Assembly (NCBI RefSeq): GCF_900102105.1
Contig: NZ_FNBB01000006.1
Location: 124,001 to 188,000 of the forward strand
Direction of reading: 5' to 3'
Origin: Agrobacterium pusense
Lineage (GTDB): Bacteria; Pseudomonadota; Alphaproteobacteria; Rhizobiales; Rhizobiaceae
DNA length: 64,000 nt
Shown here piece by piece: positions 1-7,379 of this stretch. The translations under genes and the position numbers were made by a program. Position 1 is the stretch's first letter. Every line of letters starts with the position of its first letter. The notes beneath the pieces were generated by a model. It saw only the letters and a program-made list of their open reading frames with translations. It searched no databases and had not been told where the DNA came from.

Positions 1-230
1 AGGATGGCAGCACGGTTGTTGACGTGCCAGGGCATGCCCCACGTCGTCTTGTCCAGATGCGTATGGGCATCGATAAGGCCGGGAACGGCAATTGCTCCCT
101 TGCCATCCTCAACCGGCATGCCGGGTTCGGCGTCAAATGTTCCGAAACCTGAAATCTTGCCGTTCCTGATCAAAATATCGCAGGCTTCGCCCGCCATGGG
201 CCGTACGTTGCGCAGAAGAAGATCGTGCAT
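1..230 (-). CDS. Amidohydrolase, N-terminal part (runs off the left edge)
   Basis: Only the first 76 or so codons are present. The protein begins MHDLLLRNVRPMAGE and carries DAHTHLDKT, the first metal-binding HxH motif of the cytosine deaminase-like amidohydrolases, which hydrolyse ring or amide C-N bonds in the cytoplasm. The ATG follows the stop of the upstream permease gene by 5 bases, and its GAGGTGA ribosome binding site overlaps that stop, so translation is probably coupled. It is the last visible gene of a binding protein, permease, permease, amidohydrolase operon, so it likely acts on the imported compound. The substrate cannot be told from this fragment. Confidence 0.8.
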   Translation of the reverse strand, partial: MHDLLLRNVRPMAGEACDILIRNGKISGFGTFDAEPGMPVEDGKGAIAVPGLIDAHTHLDKTTWGMPWHVNNRAAI

Positions 231-235
231 GGAGC

Positions 236-1183
236 TCACCTCAGTTTCGGATTGAGCGCATCGCGCAGCCAGTCACCCAGAAGGTTGACGGTGACGACGA
301 GCAGGCAGAGTTGGAAGACAGGGAACAGCACGATCCACCAGGAGCCGGAGAACAGGAACTGGTTGCCGATACGGATCAGCGTGCCGAGCGACGGCTGGCT
401 TGGTGGCATGCCAATGCCAAGGAAGGACAGCGTCGCTTCCGTCAGGATCGCCATGCCGAAATTCAGCGTGGCGGCAACCATGATCGGCGTTAGCGTATTA
501 GGGAGGATATGCGCCGCCATGATGCGGCGGGCGGGCACGCCGATCAGCTTAGCGGCCTGAACATAGTCCTTGCCGGTTTCAACGATGGCCTGGGCGCGCA
601 CCGTGCGGGCATATTGCACCCAGGCGGAGAGCGCGATGGCGAGAATGAGCACGGCGGATGCGCCGACCTCACGCAGATTGTCGGGCAGCATTTGCCGCAC
701 GACTGTCGATACGAGGATCGCAACCAGAATGGTCGGGATCGAGAGCGTGATGTCACCGATGCGCATCAGGAGGCCATCGGCAAAACCGCCGAAGTACCCC
801 GCCACCAGACCTGCCGTCATGCCGATGACGAGCGAAAGCAGCACGGAGGCGACACCGATGACGATGGAGATGCGTGTGCCGTAGAGAATGGCCGAGAGCA
901 TGTCGCGTCCCTGCGTATCTGTTCCAAGCAGAAACGGCCATTCGCCGCCCTCCTGCCAGATCGGCGGAAGCTCGGCCTTCCACATGTCCAGCGATGCACC
1001 GTCATAGGGATTCTGGGGCGCAATCCACGGCGCGAAGACAGCTGCGAGGATGAGGATTGTCAGGATGAGCGCGCTGATCTTGGCCGATTTACTGCGGCTG
1101 AACGACCAGTAGAGATCGCTATCGCGCATGCGGCTGAAAAGTGACCGACGGGCGGGTTTTTCCGTTTGCGAAAGGTCTGTCAT
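236..1183 (-). CDS. Dipeptide/oligopeptide-type ABC transporter permease, DppC-like
   Basis: 315 aa. A cytoplasmic N-terminus with an early membrane helix, ending near APWIAPQNPYDG, precedes a periplasmic segment with the family hallmark LLGTDTQGRDMLS. A BPD_transp_1 core with the EAA loop follows (EATLSFLGIGMPP near the C-terminus). This is the standard architecture of the DppC/OppC subunit, the second membrane half of a family-5 importer. It lies 18 bases downstream of the DppB-type gene and 5 bases upstream of an amidohydrolase. No ATPase gene of the dipeptide type is visible nearby; it may lie beyond the left edge. Confidence 0.93.
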   Translation of the reverse strand: MTDLSQTEKPARRSLFSRMRDSDLYWSFSRSKSAKISALILTILILAAVFAPWIAPQNPYDGASLDMWKAELPPIWQEGGEWPFLLGTDTQGRDMLSAILYGTRISIVIGVASVLLSLVIGMTAGLVAGYFGGFADGLLMRIGDITLSIPTILVAILVSTVVRQMLPDNLREVGASAVLILAIALSAWVQYARTVRAQAIVETGKDYVQAAKLIGVPARRIMAAHILPNTLTPIMVAATLNFGMAILTEATLSFLGIGMPPSQPSLGTLIRIGNQFLFSGSWWIVLFPVFQLCLLVVTVNLLGDWLRDALNPKLR

Positions 1184-1201
1184 GAAACTGGCTCCCTTCG
1201 G

Positions 1202-2170
1202 TCAGCGCGCGGTGCGCAGACGCGGATCGATGACCGCATAGGCGATATCGACGAACGTGTTGAGGACAACGAAGATGAAGGAGATGATGCAGAGATAGGC
1301 CGCCATGACGGGGATATCGAGGAAGGTGACCGCCTGAATGAACAGCATGCCCATGCCCGGCCACTGAAACACCGTTTCCGTGATGAGCGCGAAGGCGATG
1401 AGCGAACCCACATTCATCGTCGTCAGTGTCACCACCGGCATCAGACAGTTGCGCAGCGCATGACGGAAGTAGATCCGCCAGCGCGGAATGCCACGTGCCC
1501 GTGCGAACTTCACGAAATCGGACCGCAGAACTTCAAGCATTTCAGCCCGCACCAGACGCATGACGAGGGTGATCTGATAAAGCGAAAGCGCGATAGCCGG
1601 AAGAATGAGCGCAGCACGCCCGGACGAGGTCAAAAGCCCGGTTGACCACCAGCCCAGCTGAACGACATCGCCACGGCCGAAGGCCGGTGCCCAGCCGAGG
1701 GAAACGGAAAAGACAAGAATGAGAAGAATGCCGACAACGAAGCTTGGCAGGGAAACCCCGACGATCGACAGGAACTGCAGACCTTCTGTGTACCACTTCC
1801 CGCGCCGGATCGCCGTCAGAACACCCAGAGGCAGGCCGACGACCAGAGAGATCACGGTGGCAACCAGCACCAGCTCAAGGGTCGCGGGGAACCTTTCCGC
1901 GATCAGCGGTAGCACCTGCTGGCCGTTGCGGTAGGAAACGCCGAAATTGCCCTCCGCCGCGTCTTTGACGAACCGCAGATATTGGGTCGGCAGGCTGTCA
2001 TTGAGGCCGAGCCGCTCACGGAGCGCTGCGCGATCCTCCTGCGACGTCTGTTCGCCGACCATCAGCTCGACGGGATCACCCGCCAGCCGAAAGATGAGAA
2101 AGGCGATAAGCGCAACGGAAAGCATGACCAGCACGGCATTTCCCAAACGCTTGATGATGAATACCAGCAT
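1202..2170 (-). CDS. Dipeptide/oligopeptide-type ABC transporter permease, DppB-like
   Basis: 322 aa inner-membrane subunit. It starts MLVFIIKRLGNAVLVML, the typical first helix of DppB/OppB, and includes RLGLNDSLPTQYLRF and the C-terminal ETVFQWPGMG hallmark of the family. It should pair with the DppC-like product encoded just downstream to form the translocation pore. The solute-binding protein gene lies upstream, across a 241-base gap that holds a stem-loop. Confidence 0.93.
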   Translation of the reverse strand: MLVFIIKRLGNAVLVMLSVALIAFLIFRLAGDPVELMVGEQTSQEDRAALRERLGLNDSLPTQYLRFVKDAAEGNFGVSYRNGQQVLPLIAERFPATLELVLVATVISLVVGLPLGVLTAIRRGKWYTEGLQFLSIVGVSLPSFVVGILLILVFSVSLGWAPAFGRGDVVQLGWWSTGLLTSSGRAALILPAIALSLYQITLVMRLVRAEMLEVLRSDFVKFARARGIPRWRIYFRHALRNCLMPVVTLTTMNVGSLIAFALITETVFQWPGMGMLFIQAVTFLDIPVMAAYLCIISFIFVVLNTFVDIAYAVIDPRLRTAR

Positions 2171-2370
2171 TGTTACCTCTCGGACGCGAGCCTGAGCCGC
2201 GCAGGCTTTCAGGTTCGATCATTCTCTTCCAGAGATGGGGCAAAGGTTGCGCGGGCTGCAAGAACCACGAACACGATGCAACTTTGTCGACAATTTTGAC
2301 GCAGCTTCGTTCGGCTTCACATTCAGTCAAACGAACTGGCGCGTGCTCGAATATCTGCTGAAACAGTCAG

Positions 2371-2395
2371 GGCGCTCGGTCCAGTGACCGGCGCC
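2371..2395 (-). other. Stem-loop between binding-protein and permease genes
   Basis: GGCGC (2371-2375) pairs with GCGCC (2391-2395), and GGTC (2378-2381) pairs with GACC (2386-2389) around a CAGT loop. It sits just after the stop of the binding-protein gene within the operon. No T-run follows, so I infer an mRNA-stabilising or attenuating hairpin that keeps binding protein in excess over permeases. The rest of 2171-2411 shows nothing else. Confidence 0.5.
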
Positions 2396-2411
2396 TCGCT
2401 TGCTGTCCGTC

Positions 2412-3977
2412 TTATTTGTCGAGCTGGGTCAGCCAATGGCGTGGCTTGTTGTCGGCGCGGAAGTCGACGCTTTTGACCTTGGCCAGCATAGCCCACGCAA
2501 TCGGCTGCTGATGCAGCGGAACGAGCATGGTCTCGTCCTTGGCGAATTTCAGCGCAGCTTCTTCGAGCGCCAGGCGTTTCGTATTGTCCTGCTCCTGCGC
2601 CGCCTGCGCAACAAGCTTGTCGATCTCGGGATTGGACCAGCCGCCATAGTTGGAGACGCCCATCGCGCCCTTGCGGGTCGAGAGGATCTGCGACAGCATC
2701 GAGAAGGCGTCAAGAGTCGGCTCGTTTGCCCAGCTGAGGTTGAAGACGTCAGCCTTGCCGCCATTGCGCTTGGGTGACTGCACGGAACGTGGCGCAATAT
2801 CGATGGTCGGCTGGAAACCGCCGCGCTTCAACATGTTGGCAACGCCCGAGCAGATATCCTCTTCGTTTACGCTCTCGTCATTCATGCAGGTATAGGTGAA
2901 GGCAAGGTTCTTCATGCCCGCATCGGCAAGCAGCTTCTGCGCCTTGGCCGGATCGGCCGGCTCGAACGTGTCCAGCGATTTGGCATAACCAGCGATTTCA
3001 GGTGCGATCAGCGAGCCGGACGGCCTTGCAAGACCACGCATGACTTTTTTGTTGATCAGGTCACGATCGATGGAGGCTTCGAAGGCCTGACGAACGCGCA
3101 GATCATTAAAGGGGTTCGGCTGACCGTTTTCCAGTTTTTCGCGGCGGTTGAAGCCAATGAAAAGCGTGCGAAGCTCGGTGCGCTTCTTGACCGTGATATT
3201 GGGCGAGGATTCCAGACGCGGCAAATCCTGGATCGGGGCGGAGTCGATCAGGTCGATTTCACCTGACAGCAGTGCCGCGACGCGTGTTGCCGCAGATGCG
3301 ATCGGCACGAATTCGATGCGGTCGAGATTGTGCTTCTTCTGGTCCCACCAGCCTTCATTGGCAACGAGAACAGTCTTGCTGTCGGGAACGCGGCTTTCGA
3401 GCTTGAACGGGCCTGTGCCATTGGTGTGCATGGTGGTGTAGCCATCGACCTTCGACGCGAAGTCGGTAGGCTTCTCGCTATTGTTATCTTTCAACCACTT
3501 GGCGTTAAAAATGAAGATATTGGTTATGTCGTTCAGAAAGAGAGAAGTCGGTGCGTTGACATCGAGGTCGACCGTGTAGTCATCAACCTTTTTAACGCCG
3601 GCGAAAATCGGAATATTTCCTCGCAGCGGCGATGTCGCGTCCGAAGCGCGAGTAAAGGATGCGACGACATCATCGGCGGTGAAGTCTGCGCCGTCATGAA
3701 ATTTCACGCCCTTGCGAAGGGTAAAGCGCCAGGTCTTTCCATCAATCAGCTTCCACTCGGTGGCGAGTGCCGGCTCGATCTGGAAGTCCGGTCCGTAGCG
3801 GACGAGACCCTCGTAGATATGATTGAGAAAAGCGAGGTTGGATGTGGACGGAACCGAATAGGGATCGAGCGAATAGAGATCGGCGCGACCACCCCAGCGA
3901 AGGGTCTCCGCGCTGGCGGGAACGGCAATGGCGGCAGCAGCCATGGCCGCCAGGACAAAACTTCTGATACGGGACAT
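2412..3977 (-). CDS. ABC transporter substrate-binding protein, family 5 (peptide/nickel type)
   Basis: 521 aa from the ATG at 3977, which follows a purine-rich GGGGGG site; an in-frame extension to 4079 has no such support. A Sec signal peptide (MSRIRSFVLAAMAAAAIAVPASA) precedes a mature SBP_bac_5 protein starting ETLRWGGRADLYSLDPYS. Family landmarks seen are HIYEGLVRYGPDFQIEPALA and WRFTLRKGVKFHDG. It captures the substrate in the periplasm for the permeases encoded downstream. The neighbouring amidohydrolases suggest a nitrogenous or amide ligand rather than an ordinary peptide; this is inference. Confidence 0.93.
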   Translation of the reverse strand: MSRIRSFVLAAMAAAAIAVPASAETLRWGGRADLYSLDPYSVPSTSNLAFLNHIYEGLVRYGPDFQIEPALATEWKLIDGKTWRFTLRKGVKFHDGADFTADDVVASFTRASDATSPLRGNIPIFAGVKKVDDYTVDLDVNAPTSLFLNDITNIFIFNAKWLKDNNSEKPTDFASKVDGYTTMHTNGTGPFKLESRVPDSKTVLVANEGWWDQKKHNLDRIEFVPIASAATRVAALLSGEIDLIDSAPIQDLPRLESSPNITVKKRTELRTLFIGFNRREKLENGQPNPFNDLRVRQAFEASIDRDLINKKVMRGLARPSGSLIAPEIAGYAKSLDTFEPADPAKAQKLLADAGMKNLAFTYTCMNDESVNEEDICSGVANMLKRGGFQPTIDIAPRSVQSPKRNGGKADVFNLSWANEPTLDAFSMLSQILSTRKGAMGVSNYGGWSNPEIDKLVAQAAQEQDNTKRLALEEAALKFAKDETMLVPLHQQPIAWAMLAKVKSVDFRADNKPRHWLTQLDK

Positions 3978-4057
3978 TTGATCCCCCCTTTTTATTGATC
4001 GTTGGAAACCGGCACGGGTCCGGTCAGGCAGAAGGAGTATTGTTTCGCCGAGGCTTA

Positions 4058-4079
4058 TTGTCAATAATATTGTTGACAA
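4058..4079. promoter_or_regulatory. 22-bp near-perfect palindromic operator between divergent genes
   Basis: Half-sites TTGTCAA and TTGACAA flank an AATATT core; only one symmetrical pair mismatches. It lies between the binding-protein gene (start 3977, minus) and the amidohydrolase gene (start 4138, plus), a good position to control both. The TTGTC/GACAA ends resemble sites bound by GntR/FadR-type regulators. The cognate regulator is not obvious nearby. Confidence 0.6.
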
Positions 4080-4137
4080 TTATCGTACTCAAAATCGCAA
4101 GTTTTTGAATACGAGTTTAAGCGAGGGAGGAGAGAAT

Positions 4138-5673
4138 ATGACAGGCTTTCAGCTGCGGCACGGAACGATCGTTACGGTCGACAAGGAGCGGCGTATCATT
4201 GAGAACGGGGCACTGGCGATAGAAGGCGACAGGATTGTCGACATCGGCACTGTGGATGAACTTGACCCCCGCCACAGTGATAAGGTGGTTATCGACTGCA
4301 GGGGAAAGCTTCTCATTCCTGGCCTGATCGATGCCCATGGCCACGCGGGCCACGCCCTTCTTCGCAGCATCGCAGCGGACACCAATGCGATGTGGATGAA
4401 AATCATCACGGCGACCTATTACCACTACGTCACCCGCGACTACTGGTATGCCGACGGGCTGATTTCCGGCATTGAACGGCTGCGCGCCGGGGTGACGACC
4501 GCGGCCAGCATCATCACTTCGATGCCACGCGCGGATGACCCCGTCTTCGCCACCAACCACGCTCGCGCCTATAGCGAACTCGGCCTTCGCGAAATCATCT
4601 GCGTCGGGCCGTCAGGCCTCCCATGGCCTCATCCGGTCACACGGTGGGAGAGCGGTCTACCGGAACGTCGCGACGTTAGCTTCGACGAGATGATGGATGG
4701 CAGCGAAGCGGTGATCGAAGCATTGCACGGCAGCGCCGATGGCCGCATCAGCGTTTTCCTGACGCCTTTCACCATCGCACCGTCGGTCGAACCCTCCAAT
4801 GCATCGACGCCGGACCAGGCAGTGAAACTGACAGAGGGTGACAGAATGCAGGCCCGCCGGATACGCGAGATGGCGCGCAAGACCGGTGTCAGGCTTCATT
4901 CCGACGCCTTTGCCGGGCAAATCCGCATGGCGTTTCAGGACAAGGAAAATGCCCTGCTTGGCCCTGACATTCACCTTCAGCATTGCTGGGGTATCTCCCA
5001 CGACGAAATAGACATACTGGCCGAGACCGGCACACGCGTGACCCATGCGCCGCCGGGCCGCGCAACTCCCATCATGGAAATGATGTCAAAAGGGATTCGT
5101 GTCGCCATCACCACCGATGGCGCAGCTCCAAGCCGCCATTTCGACATGTTGCAGACGGCGCGCCTCGCGCAATTTACGCAACATCTCCTGCACAATCACG
5201 ACCGCTACCTGCTTCCGCCGGGCAAGATCTTAGAGATGATCACGATCGATGCCGCCCACGCTATCGGCATGGAGGACGAGATCGGTTCGCTCGAGATCGG
5301 CAAGAAGGCTGACGTCGTCATCATCGACATGCGGAAGCCGCATCTCATGCCCATGTGGATGCCGGTCCACCGTCTGGTCCATCAGGTTCTTGGCAGCGAT
5401 GTCGATACCGTCTTCGTGGACGGTAAATTGCTGATGGAAAATGGCCGGGTACTGACATCAGATGTAGACGCCGCCATTTCCTTCGGCCAACAGGAAGCCA
5501 TGGCACTGGCAGAACGGGCGGGTCTGAAAGCACACATGCACGATCCGGGCTGGGGCTGCCTGCTGCGCACGTTCGACGAACCCGTGCTCCCTCCCCGTCC
5601 GCCGGCAGATGCGAGATTCCGCGCCGCCGACCAAGGGCCTGTTCAGGATCACAAATCGACTCGGGATCACTAA
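4138..5673 (+). CDS. Amidohydrolase of the ATZ/TRZ (chlorohydrolase/deaminase) family
   Basis: 511 aa from the ATG at 4138, preceded by GGGAGGAGAG. Family metal-ligand positions are visible: DAHGHAGHALL (HxH), LHSDAFAGQ (His), HCWGISHDE (His) and ITTDGAAPSR (Asp). The C-terminus returns to the beta-sandwich domain (EIGKKADVVIIDM). Such enzymes are cytoplasmic zinc or iron hydrolases that deaminate or dechlorinate heterocycles, for example guanine, melamine and triazines. It is transcribed away from the ABC transporter, with the palindrome at 4058-4079 between them. The exact substrate is unknown. Confidence 0.88.
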   Translation: MTGFQLRHGTIVTVDKERRIIENGALAIEGDRIVDIGTVDELDPRHSDKVVIDCRGKLLIPGLIDAHGHAGHALLRSIAADTNAMWMKIITATYYHYVTRDYWYADGLISGIERLRAGVTTAASIITSMPRADDPVFATNHARAYSELGLREIICVGPSGLPWPHPVTRWESGLPERRDVSFDEMMDGSEAVIEALHGSADGRISVFLTPFTIAPSVEPSNASTPDQAVKLTEGDRMQARRIREMARKTGVRLHSDAFAGQIRMAFQDKENALLGPDIHLQHCWGISHDEIDILAETGTRVTHAPPGRATPIMEMMSKGIRVAITTDGAAPSRHFDMLQTARLAQFTQHLLHNHDRYLLPPGKILEMITIDAAHAIGMEDEIGSLEIGKKADVVIIDMRKPHLMPMWMPVHRLVHQVLGSDVDTVFVDGKLLMENGRVLTSDVDAAISFGQQEAMALAERAGLKAHMHDPGWGCLLRTFDEPVLPPRPPADARFRAADQGPVQDHKSTRDH

Positions 5674-5727
5674 TCGACTGGGGTCGGCAAGGTCCCCTGG
5701 CACTTCTTGCCAAGATCACGACAAAGA

Positions 5728-5754
5728 CTCCCCGGCCAGGAGAGGGCCGGGGAG
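5728..5754 (-). terminator. Stem-loop terminator downstream of the porin gene
   Basis: A perfect 10-bp stem CTCCCCGGCC / GGCCGGGGAG encloses a 7-base loop. Read on the minus strand it is followed by TCTTTGTC, a weak U-tract, so it best serves the porin gene. On the plus strand it lies about 55 bases after the amidohydrolase stop and could also block that transcript. Confidence 0.6.
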
Positions 5755-5862
5755 CAAACCTGACATCATGTCAGGAACTTTGACTGGAGCTAGCACTCAC
5801 CCGTTCAAGAAACGGGGTGGATCTGAGTTGTCTAACCCGGTTATGCTCTTTGTCAGGCTCTG

Positions 5863-6927
5863 TTAGAACGAACGCTCGAGACGAACGAAACCGGTCCAGC
5901 TGTCGCCACCACCGTTTACGCCCTTCTTTCCATCGACGTCCTGATAGGTCACCGCAACCTTGGTGGAAAGACCAGAGGTGATCTTGTAACCAGCAGCGAC
6001 GCCAGCGCGCCATGCATCGCGGCTGCCAACGAAGTCGTTGTTAGCGCCGATGTCGATCGTGCCGAAATACTGGAAGCCGGGGGTGATGGTCAGCTTGTCA
6101 GTTGCCTTGATGGCGTATTCAGCAGCAACAGTCCACTCGGACTCTTCGTAGTAGTAGTTGGCGCCGGAAGCCCAAGCACCGGAGATGCCGAGCGTGCCCG
6201 GACCGATGTCAGCCGTGATGATCGCACGGATTGCACCGTTTTCCTGGTTCGTGTCGTAACCGCCAAGCAGGTTGGCCTTAACGCCGCCGATCTTTGCGCC
6301 GATGATGGCGCTGATGCCAACATCGTTCGTGCTGGTCTGGAACTTGCCGCCCTTCGTAACGCCGAGTTCGGAAGTGCCCTTACGCGAACCTTCGAGCTCT
6401 TCAACAGCGGCACCGACGTAGAATGAGCCGGCGTCGTAGGTGTAACGGATAGCGTTCAGACGGGTGCGGTTGGAGCTGAGCTGGTCATACTCACCGGAGA
6501 GACCGTCGTCCCACCAGTTGTAGTAGAAACCGACTTTCAGGCCGCTGAGTTCGATGAAAGCCTGATCAAGAACGAAGTTGCGGTCAGTATCGTTGTCGGC
6601 CTGACCGCGCAGACCGATGTAGCCACGCAGGGCGCCGAGTTCGGTGTCGGTGCGGGTGTCAATGTTGAACTGGGCGCGGGTGAAAGAGTCCCAGTCAGAT
6701 GTACCGGACTGGTTGCGACCGAAGTCCGTCTGGAAACGAACGTAACCGTCGAACTTCAGGCAGGTTTCGGTGCCGGGGATGTAAAAGAAGCCGGTGCCAA
6801 AAGCATCGCAGACGCGAACATATTCCATGGGCTCGGGCTCAGCGGCGACGATGGCGTCAGCGGCCTGTGCGCCGGATACTGCTGCGAGAGCCGCAGCGGA
6901 GCCGATCAAAAGGCTCTTGATGTTCAT
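5863..6927 (-). CDS. Rhizobial outer-membrane porin (Omp2b/RopA-type)
   Basis: 354 aa. Signal peptide MNIKSLLIGSAAALAAVSGAQA is followed by ADAIVAAEPEPMEYVRVCDA, the conserved N-terminus of alphaproteobacterial porins with the paired-cysteine segment (VCDAFGTGFFYIPGTETCLK). The barrel ends in a terminal Phe (VRLERSF), the usual outer-membrane assembly signal. GGAGATTACAA precedes the ATG. It forms a trimeric channel for small solutes. It stands alone, with a 452-base AT-rich upstream region, consistent with its own strong promoter. Confidence 0.93.
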   Translation of the reverse strand: MNIKSLLIGSAAALAAVSGAQAADAIVAAEPEPMEYVRVCDAFGTGFFYIPGTETCLKFDGYVRFQTDFGRNQSGTSDWDSFTRAQFNIDTRTDTELGALRGYIGLRGQADNDTDRNFVLDQAFIELSGLKVGFYYNWWDDGLSGEYDQLSSNRTRLNAIRYTYDAGSFYVGAAVEELEGSRKGTSELGVTKGGKFQTSTNDVGISAIIGAKIGGVKANLLGGYDTNQENGAIRAIITADIGPGTLGISGAWASGANYYYEESEWTVAAEYAIKATDKLTITPGFQYFGTIDIGANNDFVGSRDAWRAGVAAGYKITSGLSTKVAVTYQDVDGKKGVNGGGDSWTGFVRLERSF

Positions 6928-7379
6928 TTGTAATCTCCAGTCAAAAATTTTTCAACGAATGCGCAAATTTGTGGGCTGGTCTTTTCCCTGCCGCCCGCTT
7001 CCCTGCGCTGATCAGCAAATGACAGAAATCGCGGGGGAGTCGCAATTCAAATCTCCGGATTTAAAATACAACACGATGACGCAATCACAATGCGTAGTAA
7101 TATTACAACAAATATAAAGTTTAAAATATAAAAATACGCTTATGTACATCGGGAAAATAAGATTTATTGGATATTTAATTTACGATAATATTCTAATATG
7201 ACGAGAGTAGTAACAATATTGCTGCGGCAGGAGCCCAAAAGCTCACCTTGAATAACAACGGTGATGTGACAATAGCCGAGGCTGGTGCAGTGAGTGCGCA
7301 AGGCGGCGATACCCGACCCGAAACTCGCGCGTGGTGCTTCAATTCCGTTCGGATGACGCAGCGGGCGGTGGATCGGCGA
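6928..7379. other. AT-rich intergenic region upstream of the porin gene
   Basis: No credible coding frame was found. The part at about 7060-7200 is markedly A+T-rich compared with the surrounding DNA and probably carries the porin promoter and upstream elements. The right-hand 130 bases lie downstream of the cyclic-di-GMP gene stop at 7380; I see no convincing terminator hairpin there. Confidence 0.4.
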
